Positions 25,301 to 36,961 of a stretch of DNA of 64,000 nucleotides are shown piece after piece. This stretch comes from Monilinia fructicola (taxonomy: Eukaryota > Ascomycota > Leotiomycetes > Helotiales > Sclerotiniaceae). Within the stretch, counting starts at the first letter, position 1; every line of letters starts with the position of its first letter. The DNA lies in NCBI GenBank assembly GCA_008692225.1, contig VICG01000015.1, positions 1,257,001 through 1,321,000 on the forward strand. Direction: 5' to 3'. The position numbers were made by a program, and so were the translations under genes. The notes below the pieces were generated by a model, which worked only from the letters and a program-made list of their open reading frames with translations, was not told where the DNA came from and did no database searches.

Positions 25301-27208
25301 CAAGGGCGTTACTTGCCTCAACATCAAGCAAGCCGATCTAGGCTGGGACGTTAATAACAAATGTATTTCTGCAGTTGTTGCTGATAGAGTTGGGGCTGTT
25401 ACTATTGATACTTTGAAGGAGATCAACGCCGCACCACCTGCAACGCCATCGGAATCAAGTGAACCAGCTCCCAAGCCTTCACCTGCCCCAGCTCCTACTC
25501 CAACCCGTATCATCCAACGTCCAGCTGACAAGGATAATACACCAAAGGAAACAAAGAAAGCCGCACAGGCAGAGGCTTCTTCAGCACCTAAAGGTGAAGA
25601 TAAGGTTGAGAAGAAGGAACTTCCCACGGCTCCTGCCAATGGTAATTTAGCCGGCGCTAGTGGAACGGAAAATAAGGCTGAGAAAAAGAAGCGACGAAAG
25701 GCGAACTCATCTTCCGAACTTCCAAATTCTGCTCAACCCAAAAATATCTTAACAGAGAACCCTTCAGCACCAAGAAACGGCAGTGCTTCTCGCGCCACTA
25801 TGAGTACCATTCCAGATGTCGGCAGCTCTTCAAGCCCCGCAATAACTGCTGCGACCGAAGACGTGCTTAAAAATATTGAAGGTCGCGTTTCTGAAGAAGT
25901 GAAAAAAATACTTCATGAATCCCTTAACGTGTTGGATCGAAAGATTAAGGCTGACCGACGTACTGAAATTGCCGTTTCTGATGCTAAGCAGGATGCTGTT
26001 CTTCGCCTTGTTTCTAGCACTCTGACTGATAATTTGGAAGAATCTTTGAAGCGCATCGTGAATGGAGCTTTGGAAAACTCCATCGTCCCCGCGATCGAAA
26101 GTATTACCCTCAAGACTGTCGATCAACGAGTTGCTCCAGCTCTTGCCAATCACTTGAACCAAACAATACCAAGAGAATTGCAAAAGGTTCTTCCAGATGC
26201 TGTCAACAAGGTTATGCAACAACCTCAGCTTTTGAAGTTGATGTCGGAAACTTTGGCAAAGAGTGTTTCTTTCTCCTTCGAGGAGCAATTTGCTACACTC
26301 TTAAATAACAGCATCACCCCTGCCTTTACTCAACTGGCAGTCAATACTTCTCAACGTGTTGCCGCTGATGTTCACCGCCAAGCTCAAGAACAGATCGGTA
26401 CAATCGAACGTCAACGTCACGCGGACAGCCTCAAGATCGAACAGTTGACTCAACTGGTTACCGGCTTGACGGAAACTATTTCATCTATGGCAGCTGCTCA
26501 ATCTGAGTTCCAAGCTCAATTCTTGCGGGCCCAGCAGAGAGATAGGCAATCATCATCTTCTCACCGTGCCAGCCCAGGCCTAGGTTTAGGTCATAACTCG
26601 AGCAGACCATCTGTTTCTTCGGCTCTCGCAGGTCCTCCCGTTGTTGAGCAAAAGTCCCACGAAGAAATTGAGTATGACGAAATGTTCAAGGCGATTCAAG
26701 GCCCCATGCAAGAGGGTAGATACGAAGATGCTGTTGTACGTTGGTTGCAAACTGGTAGAGAGCAAGAGTTCTTTGCAAGATACTTTTCGAGATTCTCTCC
26801 AAAGTTTATCACTGAACTCAGTCCACTGCTCCTTCTCAGTCTTGGTGCTATCATCACCATTGAGCTGACTGATGATCTCATGAACCAACGTCTTGCCTGG
26901 ACTGAAACCATCTTGAACTCCTTCCAGATCAAGATGGTCAATGGATATCTTGTAAGTTTCATGCGAATATTGTTATATTGATTGTTTACTAATATTGTCT
27001 TGTAGGAGGATCAGGTTGCCGACCTTGTTCCTAAGATCATGAATATCTACATTCAACGCCTTGAACATCTCTTCATGCGTATTACCAACGTTGCCCTAAC
27101 GATCCACTCCTTAAGCAACTTTCTCAGATGGTTTCAATTGCCAACCGCATTCTTGAGCTCAATCGCGAGCGACCATCTTCTCGTCTTATGACCGGCTATC
27201 CTCAATGA
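22357..27208 (+). CDS. EDC4: EDC4-like mRNA decapping scaffold (WD40)
   Basis: EDC4/Ge-1-type proteins hold decapping factors together in cytoplasmic P bodies. The N-terminal half (about residues 1-520) is low complexity with Asn, Gln and Pro runs and carries a short helix GLDSLFAQLRQ. A WD40 region follows from about 24000 (SSNFIVYGMSKNGGIRII, VSLDKAGRVKFWDV, NHTLQLWDLALGKPV). Then comes a charged linker, a long helical region and the conserved C-terminal domain (MFKAIQGPMQEGRYEDAVVR to the end). Exons are 22357-26951 and 27006-27208, about 1,600 residues. Three indels must be corrected: one extra base at 24009-24010, an extra A in the six-A run at 24738-24743 and a missing C at 27094-27096. 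After the last correction the protein ends SSRLMTGYPQ. The first ATG in good context is at 22357. An upstream frame adds only seven residues. Confidence 0.85.
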
Positions 27209-30200
27209 GGGCGTCCGCGGTATCACGAACAATAATATCATACATACTCGGGACATCTTTTTGCTTGGCCATCTGCGAAGGTCTCAATCCAGTGGCTGCG
27301 ACACTTTCTCCTTTTTGGCATTTCTAGTTCTCTAGTATTGCTTATTATCAACCAAATCTCGAACACTGTTACAGTCCTTTCGCAAATAAGCATTGGCTCT
27401 CGAGATACTGAAATGTTCTCAGCCTTGCTACCTATTGATCTCTCAAATCTGCGAATCCCCTGACTTATGTTCATACCACTCTTTCCACCCCTTTTCTTTC
27501 TCGACTTTCTTTCATATTCATATTTTGTGCCAATATGAGCAAAAAAATTGCGCTTCCGCGTATGTTTTCTACTACGTACATTTTCTGGCGCATGAGCGAC
27601 ATTCAAAATACTATCTGGTTATGAAGATTTCATACTTTGGTCAGTGGGGAGCTATGGGTTGGCTTGGGTCGCTGAAAAAAGATTCACTGATGGCTGTTCT
27701 GATCTCATGATATGATACCATTTGGGGATTTGATGAGATTTCTCTTTTCTTTCATGAATAATATCGGATGCGGATGGGGGATGGAAATGGACGATAATTA
27801 TGGAATGGATGAATGGATGAATAGACTTTGATGCGACCCTGGCTCACCTTGGCCTTGATTTGGCTTGATCTTTGATTACATTTAAAGACATTGCGAGATA
27901 CCCTTAACGGCCTGGGATGAATTGATTGTGATGGAGCTTCAGTTGTGTGTATTTTAGATTCGGAGAGCTTCTTTGAAGTTTTCGAGGATAGATATGATAA
28001 TTAGGCTGGGGACCAATATGGATTGCATTTAATTTATTCTTGTGCACTTCAGTTTGATGTGAATGGCATTGTGTGATGTGATGCATCGGCATCAAGTGTT
28101 GCGTTGACTTCAGTGAGGGGATAGTGAAGGCATAGTGAAGTATGATGAAATACAAAGGTAAGGTATGTGAGTGCGAAGCCAGACATTGAAAAGTATTCGA
28201 GGTGGATTATCTGAGTCATACCTGTGTGAAGTAATGAATACCGAAGGAGTGTAATTTGCGATTGATTCGTTCAACAAGAGGCAATTCATATTCTTGTCAA
28301 CAATTGCATGGCACTTCTAAATCTCAACATTGGGATCGTGTACTAGGTACATAAGGATAGGTACATGTCATTGTCTATATCTCTCTCAAGTTCTGTGTTG
28401 GCTCAGACTATCCATAATTTAGGATCTCCAGACCATTCACACCACGTCCTCTTTTCAGTACTTTAATTATCAGACGGTTTGTCACACTTACCTACCCAGC
28501 TCGTCGGCTACTCTGTCTGGCTATAGATCTCTACCCTGTGATCTGGTGCTTTTCACAAATCTTAAAAGATCTCATGGCTGATGGGGTAGAGCATATCAAG
28601 GATCGTTGAACGTGAAAGTATAACGTACTCTGCAGAAAGTTAGGGGTAGATTTGGACTGGTGTTAACCTCTCCTTCAACGCAACAGTATTCTCGGACGAT
28701 AGATGAAAATGATTAACTGCGATATCGAATCATCACCGATCCCAAAGACTTACCCAACCCCCCCAAGCGAACCAAACAAGGGCGAGGATGTGGCTGAGGA
28801 GGGTTACATCGAGAGAGCCGAATGGTTCAGCTGTACATTGTCGGAGTCTTCTACCCGAGGCCGTGGCCGATCTATGTCCAAGAAAGCAATGCGCATAGAT
28901 GTCCGTGATATAATTGAATATCGTGACATCTTGGCACCATGTATGTGGCTTACGGTGCTTTATGGAGTGGGGTATTGAAAGCCTCCGTTCCAGTAGAGGA
29001 AGTTGGGAAAGTGCCCAAGATGTGGAGAAGTCTTGGTGGTTACGGTCGCAATTGCAGACGGGACAGGGGAGCTTGTTTCAGCGTTTCACAGTTGCTTGGA
29101 CGAACGTTTGCGAGCATTTGGTCATTGCCACCACCTCTGTTTCTTTTCCTTTCATCTAAAAACATTTCGTTCTCGGGCTTCATCCTCGGGATTCCCTGGC
29201 GATGATTAATTTCCCCCAGCCAGCCCCCCCCCCCCTTGATTCAAAAGTTGCCGGTCCTCTATTGACATATCTACAGTAGTACTGAAGGACGGTATGTAGC
29301 ACGAAACCACGCAAGCCAACGCTCCCAATTTCCCACCCCTGGCCTCATAAACCCACGCCAGCATACCCCACAACCCCACACGTCATCCACGCATGCTTCC
29401 CGATCCGGAATCGGCAGCCTTGACTCTGAGAATTCCAAATCCCTTCCTGCACCTCCCCCTTACTCCTCAAACACCAGCCCTCACGCCCCAATACCACCTC
29501 TCCCCCCCCTCTTCTCAATTCCCACAAAAACCCCGCTTCTCTCCACTTCTTAATTGAAAGAGGGTCGCAGAAGTCCGTTTGTTGCATATCGCATATTGTG
29601 GGCCGTGACACTTGTGTGGATCATGGCTTGCTTATGGAGGGCGCCGAGGAGCTGAGGGGTGGTGAGGTGAGGCTGGATTAAGGCTGGATTGGGGAGTGGG
29701 TTTGAGATCTGAGGGTGCCAGCGGAGGTCTAGATCGCGGTTCATATGAAATGGGTTTATTGTTGCATGTCTGAGAGAGGACCCACTTCAATGTTGTTGCG
29801 GGCTGGCTCGCCCTGTGGAGGAGGTAAGCTGGTAAGTGAGGATTATGTGGGTATCGATAGATATGGTCGTACGGGGAGGGAGGAAAGGAAATTGTCACAT
29901 GTTTCTCGAGATATGTAAGGTTATTGTATGTTTGAGTCCGAGCTACGAGCTACGAGCTACACTACGACCCTTGATGTTACGGTGAGCGTGTGGGGTTTCT
30001 TCACGGCAGACCGATATGATCGGCTCAGAGTGGACGATAGAATCAATAATGCGCATTAACGTACATCTGAGAGATGGAAGCTTGAGTAACCGTAAGATAA
30101 TGGATACGGAGATGGCGTGGTTTAATTGACCGACATTCTAAGCCACAACGAGTTGAGTGTGGGGCGACTTGTCCAACATCATCAATCACAAGCGTGGGTT

Positions 30201-32383
30201 TCCATTCAAATTCCTCTATGCTGAGAGTGGATGTACGTGTAATTCATTGGTGCATCACTGTTGAAAAAAAAACTCGACGAGATCTAATTACTTTCCTCAT
30301 TGTCCTGTTCGTATTCGACATTTGATATGAGAGTCATCCGAGCCTTGATCGTCTTCCTTTGACTTGCGTTGCTTCCCACCCTCCGAACACGCTTCCTCTT
30401 TCCTCTGAGACCCGTGACCACATCGCCGGGGTGGGATCTCTCGTACAGCAGCCCCATCGTAACCTCTCGATGAAAGATTCCGTGCTCATCTTACTTTCCC
30501 TTCCCATCGTTGGAAGATTCATGCCGAATCTCCCATTACGTTCATTCTGCACCGAGTTGTTGACTACCCTATCAGCTAACTCCTTCGTTGGCTTCATTGA
30601 CACGTATACCAGAGTCACAGAAGCTAAAATTCGGTTCAAACCTTGTAAAAACTATTAAGGAAGGAGAGAGGGAGAGCGAGGGAGAATGCCTTAGGAGATA
30701 AGAGAATCACTCATCAAGTGCAATCCTCCTACTGCACATTCGCCACAACTTATAGCAGCACGTCCATTCTATGCACCTCCCTCCCTACCAACCCCCCTTT
30801 GTGTGCTCGAATTCGTAGCGACGCAAGGATCTATTCATATCTAGTATCTCGCTTATCGAACTTGGAGGAACTTGAAATTTTCTCGCATGCTTCCTCTCAA
30901 CCTACGGAGAGCCGGTGGTAGATGACGAATCGAAATCAATACTGAACGTGTATATACATACTAGTTTATTGGAAACTGGCCATAAGAGAAGGGCTCGAGG
31001 CGTAGCCTGGGTTACATTTAGCCAAGCTTATTAATAGTATTTGATTTCCGGGCATGGCATCTGTCCCAAGGCATCTGGGAGACGGTAGCGTAAGATACGT
31101 ATGATTCTAACCAATTAGGGGAAACCGTAAGGGGGAGGAATGACGAGTTGGTGCAGACTCTCAAGGTAATATAATCAGGGCAATTAACAAGTAGTCTATC
31201 ATTAGCCAAGTGGCGCTGTGGTATCGACCTGCATCTATCTATCATATTTCATACAGAAGCAAATCGGGCCAGCGACACGAAACCCTCATCTATCCTCTTC
31301 TCATACGCTCAACTTCTTCGCGTATCCTCCCTATATCATCTACAACGCAGCATAGTCTCGCTCATAGCGTCAAAACATTGCTTCATAAGCAATCTTCCAC
31401 CTGAAATCAGCACTAGGATGTAGTTCACGGTTTATCTAGCGACTGCCCAACCTGCCTCATTTCAACGGTCAAATCTTGCGTGACAATGCCGGTCAAAATT
31501 CAGTATACGGAACACCCAAAAAGACAATCTAAGATTCAACACTCACCCACCAGGCTGCGGTTGCAACTAGCCATGCTCAGCCCTATGCGCAAAGCCACGC
31601 CATGCATAAATTCCCCTGTTGCATTCTAGCGGGATACATTGCACGCACGTCTGCCACTCGCCCGGAGACTCTCCGTTGGGAGATCAAGCAGCGTCATCTA
31701 TCGCTGAGTGTGCTGAAGCTTCTCATTTCTTTTCTTTCTCGTTCGCAACCAGCAAGATCATGGTCCTGACTTACATGGGCCACTGCTACCTTACGTGTGG
31801 CGACGGTGCGCGAAAGCAGGTAGCAAAGGGCTTGTTGGATGATGAGAGCTCTGGAAGTAGATCGGCGCACTGTGCAGAGACTAGTTGGGCAAGCGATGCT
31901 GGATCCTGATCATGATTATGACTCTTGTATGCAGCGGATCTCATCTCATCCCATCTCTGATCGCGATCGATATTACGGGGACCACGGATCTCAACAGCTT
32001 TCCCTCTCTGCTCGGCTGCATTTTACAGTCTATGAAATTGATGTTCCAGCTTTATATCTTTTTGACCATCCTCGTAATATCTTCATCATCGTCTCCCAGA
32101 GTTTGGTATGGCAATCAACCCTGATGTGTCCTGGAAAGTTGCATGAGGTTCTTCGGGATTGAAGGCTCGTTGGGTTGGGTACTGAGAGGGATATCTTGGA
32201 ATTCGAAACCTGCGGACTTTTGAAGAGATATCACACTATTGCACTTCCTTTGCACTGTTTGCGGCCTGGATTTGCATTCTTGATTCTGTGTGCGTGTGGT
32301 CGTATCTGGTGTATACGATTTCATACAGACACGTTGCATTGCGGAAAACAAATCTACTCCAAAATTTCCTCACTGATACGCCT
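27209..32383. other. Long intergenic spacer
   Basis: Apart from one weak candidate at 28703-28978, nothing is supported. The region is of ordinary composition with a 12-base poly-C at 29224-29235. Overlapping frames on both strands at 30334-30658 and 31619-32162 show no recognised domain and none is clearly favoured over the others. Confidence 0.4.
28703..28978 (+). CDS. Weak candidate small protein or first exon
   Basis: The frame begins MKMINCDIESSPIPKTYPTP and includes a Pro/Glu-rich start, an Arg/Ser block (STRGRGRSMSKKAMRIDVRD) and ends in a hydrophobic tail. Codon use and residue mix look protein-like up to about 28940, where a GTATGT could be a splice donor. I recognise no family, no downstream exon could be fixed, and it may be non-coding. 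Confidence 0.22.
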   Translation: MKMINCDIESSPIPKTYPTPPSEPNKGEDVAEEGYIERAEWFSCTLSESSTRGRGRSMSKKAMRIDVRDIIEYRDILAPCMWLTVLYGVGY

Positions 32384-34436
32384 TTAGAATCCATCTTCCT
32401 CAGAACAAAGATCCTCTTTCTGTCCCAGATTCCCATACATCTTGCCAGCCACCAGCCCCTTTGTAAAAGAATCTCCATCGTCGCCCACAACTAGACCCAA
32501 ATGCGACGATGCGACCTCTCGTACTCTCACCATGTTCTTATACGTATCCGCCCGGCCAATCCCAGCGCACGTATTTTCGAGAGCCAAAGACGGCGGCGAG
32601 TTGATTGCCAGCGCGAGGATCTGCGTCAAGGAATTGAGTATATTGCTAGTGTATCCGTGATGGAATACGAGTGCCGCATGTATCAAAGCCAACACGGCAT
32701 GTAGCATAAGAATGGCTGCCGCTAAGCGCCTCGTGTAGCCCCGAAGCGAGTAACTGTAGCCGTAACGGAAACGTTTGATGTGGATGTCCGTGACATTATT
32801 GGGGATGTTTGCCAGCGAGGAGAAGTTATGGTTGGGCGTCACGGTCGGAGTCAAGACTCTGAATCCTATGTTCATCATGTAGGGGAATCTTGACATGGCG
32901 TCGCATATCAGAGTGGTGGTGGCCATGCCCAACGGCTCGGTTTGGGTACTTCCATACGATGATGATGCGAGAGCTAAGATGGTATCGTTGGGTGGCAGGG
33001 CGGCGTTTGCCCACTCGGTGTCTATTGACACCATACGCATGGGGCTTCTTGATGCACTCGGGCCTTGGATCCAACTATCGAGGGTCTGAGCTGGGATGGC
33101 AGTGCTGGGTGAGTGGATATATCGATCGCTTGTAGGGTCAATGAAGAGCTCAGAAGGTTTCAATTCAGCGAATATCGAACACGAGGAAACTAGCAGAGTG
33201 GGCCAATGTTTCCTGCTCGTAGCCGAGGCGCTTTCGTCTTCTGACCCTTTTTCAACGGCATGAAACATCACAGCCCCTATTGAGGGCGAGTCAGAATCTT
33301 CGTTTTGAGCCTGCATCCACATTGCCAAGGGCCAGCGTCCAGAACTATTCCACGATTCGAATGCTTGTCGAATTTGTGCCGGTCTGTATCTGCCATGTGT
33401 CATATCTCTTCTTATAAACGGCAGTGGAACATCGTCTAGCGAGCTATAGCCGTTTATCAACTCGTTTGTTATGTTATAATATATGCCTGTGCAAGCTGCA
33501 ATTGCCTGTGGTGCAGGGGGGTCTTCACCGTTGACCAATAATTGAAATCTGGATGTTTCATTATGTGATCCAATCGTCTCAGCTACTGATGTGATAAGTG
33601 AGCCCGCTGGTACAGATATAGTTTGACTTAGACTCCAAGTCTGAGTAGTGGGATCACCCCACCACTTATATGTGTCGTTAAAGCTAAGAGTCTTTGGAGT
33701 CTTGTAAGCTTTTGAAGTGCCCCCAATAAATCGATCGTAAAAAACTTCTCTCGAATTCATCGCCATGGTGATGTTCCACGAAGACTCCGACATCAGAGAA
33801 CTCGGCCGCTCGGCCCATGACCGGATAGCTGAAAAGCCACCTGCTGCGCAATTGTCTGAAAACTTCTCGGTGTCGAAACCACAGGAACTATCAAAACTTG
33901 AATTGTCAATTTTCTTAGGCCACACCTGTGATTTCTCTGCATTTAGGGTAAAATGAGCAGTAGACCAAGTCGTATACCTTGTATTTGGAACATCCCACCA
34001 ATCTAGGGACGGTAGCATTAATATAGCAGATGCAGGTCCACAAATAGCAGCTACTATCATGATGAGGAGCGAAATCGCCACAAACAATACGCGACGTTTA
34101 AAATCATGTCCAAATCCACCTGCAGCCCACAATTCAGGACTAAGAAGCGATCCAAGATCTGTAATTCTGAAAGCGACAAAAAGTCCTCCAAGTGGTATTC
34201 CTTGTCGCAGAATACTGTGATGGACAAGAGAAAGGATCATTGCTGATAGAGAAGCCCCAAGAAGTATCTCATGTACTTTGGCCACGAACTGGAGTCCGTT
34301 AAGTCGACTGTTCAGTTCTGCATCAGCACTACCTATTGAGTTTTGCGTATGTTTTGCATGCATTCAAGAACAACAAGGTAAGTGTGATCATAATAGGCAG
34401 GACATGTATATACCAGTCTCTTGGAGAGCTTTCCAT
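32384..34436 (-). CDS. Uncharacterised multi-pass membrane protein
   Basis: Product of about 680 residues. The 659-residue open part has hydrophobic segments near its start (LGASLSAMILSLVHHSIL, then RVLFVAISLLIMIVAAICG), a large central region with many N-glycosylation sequons (NDT, NET, NIT and others), and a C-terminal membrane segment (LAAAILMLHAVLALIHAALV). This suggests a large extracellular or lumenal domain between membrane anchors. The likely true start is at 34436, where MESSPRDWYIHVLPIMITL gives another membrane segment. Joining it needs a one-base correction near 34360-34364. Similar orphan proteins are common in filamentous ascomycetes, with no established function. It stands alone on the minus strand. 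Confidence 0.7.
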
Positions 34437-35542
34437 CTACCTTGCCGAACTGCCACTTTCGACATTTCGGCCGGCCGTTCTGCAGTTTTGGTTGAAAGAA
34501 GAAAGGATAGAAAGGACATTAAGGCAGATATAGTGTCACGACTTCACTTCCGGATGTTTGTAACAGAAAAATTATTGGACAGTGACCTCTTACACAGACA
34601 TGACTACTATTTAAGGTTGAGTAGAAAACGCTTATCATATACATATACCGGTTGCCACTCATATCTCCGTATAAGCATTCCATTCGTTTATAAATCATAC
34701 AAGCTGATCCTTCTTCTGGAATACCCCAAAAGGGGTCACCGAAGTATGTAGCTGAAAGCTAATGAGATTTTCGATCTATGGGGGCCAAGCCACCTGTTCG
34801 CTAGCTGTTCCATCATTTTCTCGGCTTGGAGATATTATGTGAACGGCACAGTATACAATGAATCCATCGAGAAGAGGTAGTGAGATGTATCCTCCAAGTA
34901 TAGTAATTGAATACAAGCACACTTGCTGCCTGAAGTTCAAAATCCTCGGATCATGTATTCAATGTATCTTGAGACAACTATGTCTTGTTTATCCATAGGC
35001 CAAAATAATACTGCACCATCCTGGCAGTGAAGATATTCGCATCTCAAGATTAACCAAGGATATAAGACCTCGGTTGCACCAAACAGTTCGGGTATTTGGA
35101 GCATGCATACTTGATGTCACGGCTAGAAACATCAATGTTACGTCGCGTCATGATAGCCCTGATCCCCGGGTAGATCTACAATTGCAAGTGATGGGAAAGA
35201 TAGAAAGATGGATGTTTTGACTATATAGAACATGAACTAATGATATTTTGGTTGGAGGTGTTGATGGGCGATCGATTCAACGATTGATTGATTGTGCGAC
35301 CGAGAAAAGTAGCCTTTGTTAACTTTGCGTTACCGAGTTACCTAAGCAGGGTTTGAGATATATTGTCGGTTTCCAAGGTTCATAATGAATCTTTATATAT
35401 GTATATATGTATATATGAAAATATGAAAATATGAAAATAAAGATATCCATGGATTGTGTTGTTGTGTTGAGTATCTGGTTGTCTACTCCGTAGAACTACC
35501 AAACCATCTCACTCCTTGTAACCCTCAACCAATTGACATCTA
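34437..35542. other. Intergenic region before the inverted-repeat element
   Basis: No gene supported. It contains a short TATATG repeat near 35394-35440 and a TACTCCGTA at 35484. Confidence 0.45.
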
Positions 35543-35583
35543 GAAGAATCCACGGGCCAACTGAACACACTGGCCAACTGAAC
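35543..35583 (+). repeat. Left terminal inverted repeat
   Basis: Begins GAAGAATCCACGGGCC directly after a TA and contains two direct copies of GGCCAACTGAAC. It pairs with 36507-36547 in inverted orientation, the one mismatch being A versus G in the GAAGAATCC segment. Confidence 0.88.
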
Positions 35584-36506
35584 GCGCTAAACTCCTTTTA
35601 GGTGATGCGTAGGCAATATTCCATTTTTAAGGGTATATTTAACTTTAATACTTTATTATTGTTGTATATATTCTTGTAATAATACTAATCTTAAATAATA
35701 TATCCTTTTTTAATATAATTAATAAAAAATTATAAAAGAAATATTTTATAATTTTAAATTTATTATAATAAATCTTTTTAAATAACTTTATTTATTTAAT
35801 TTATAAATATTAAATATACAGATAATTATATAATACTAGATCTTTTAATTTTACTATAACTAATTACAAATTATATAAATTATTCTTTTATAAGTATATT
35901 TAAAAAAGCTTTGTTTTATAAAGTTAAAATTATTAATTAATATTAATAATAATCTATTTCTTTTTAAAAAGAATAAGCTAAAAGATTAAGTTTCTTTTAA
36001 AAAAAACTATAAAGATTTTTAATATTTATAAAAGAAACTTAATTTTTAATTATATTTTTTATATTTAAAAAAAAGTAATTATAATATAATTTAATAAATA
36101 AATTAATAATAAACTTAAAGTTAATATAATATATAAAAAATTATTCAAATTTGAAATAAAAACGAGATTATATAAAAGATAATATACGATTATATTAAAT
36201 AGTTATAGCTTTTTTAAATATAAATATTATAAAATGATATTTAATAGCTTTAAGAAAAACCGTAAAAATATTATATTTTTTTTATTTAAGAAAAATATTA
36301 TTAATTTCAATTTTAAGTTTTTTATATAATTTAAATAATATAATTAAAAAAAAGTAATAAATTCAATTATATAATATATAAAGATTATTTTGATATTATT
36401 TAAAAAGTATAATTATTATAATTCGATTTAATATTGAATATAATAATAGAATAATAGTAGAAATTTAGGTTGAAGTTTGAAAGCGGTGACCCAATTAGGT
36501 TAGACT

Positions 36507-36547
36507 GTTCAGTTGGCCAGTGTGTTCAGTTGGCCCGTGGATCCTTC
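36507..36547 (-). repeat. Right terminal inverted repeat
   Basis: Reverse complement of 35543-35583 with one mismatch, followed by TA. Unlike the A/T-only interior, both termini keep their G and C bases. Confidence 0.88.
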
Positions 36548-36549
36548 TA

Positions 36550-36961
36550 ATTGATCCCAGCCACCAAAGTCAATCTTACACAGATGCTTGTGGACGCAGA
36601 TAATCAGATACACAGATACAATGGATCATGATCTTAGAAGCCAGTTCTATATATAATCTTATCCCAGCCCAACCCAGCCATGACACTTCACCGCCCATCC
36701 AACCAACCATCACGAACCACGACCTTACCCCCCTTTCACTCCTCTTTTCCTTCATCGTCTCCTCTTACAAGCTTCATTGTCGTATGCATACTTAGATTAC
36801 CTTTGTTCCCGCTCTGGATCCATTGATGCGCATGACAAATCTGCATTTCCCATCTTCCATCTTCCATCTTCCATTTTGCACATTTTTCCACATCTGCATA
36901 CTTAAATAATCCATCTATCTATCAATCATCCATCAATCCATCAATCCATCAACTCCACAAA
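36550..36961. other. Upstream region of the proline-rich gene
   Basis: Pyrimidine-rich leader-like DNA with CCATC/CCATTT repeats (about 36845-36950) and no separate gene. It leads directly into the start codon at 36962. Confidence 0.5.

Larger units (their letters stand above)
35543..36547. mobile_element. AT-rich element with 41-bp terminal inverted repeats
   Basis: The 41 bases at 35543-35583 are repeated as reverse complement at 36507-36547 with a single mismatch. Both copies are flanked by TA (35541-35542 and 36548-36549), the target duplication expected of Tc1/mariner/pogo-type elements. Within each terminus the 12-mer GGCCAACTGAAC occurs twice as a direct repeat spaced by five bases. 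The interior, from about 35630 to 36480, is almost entirely A and T with stops in all frames, as expected of a copy mutated by RIP. At about 1 kb it is either a non-autonomous element or a short decayed copy. No transposase residues could be read. Confidence 0.8.

Noticed and set aside
30334..30658. Overlapping frames of about 100 codons on both strands
   Set aside because: Neither has a domain, neighbouring exons or a clear coding bias.
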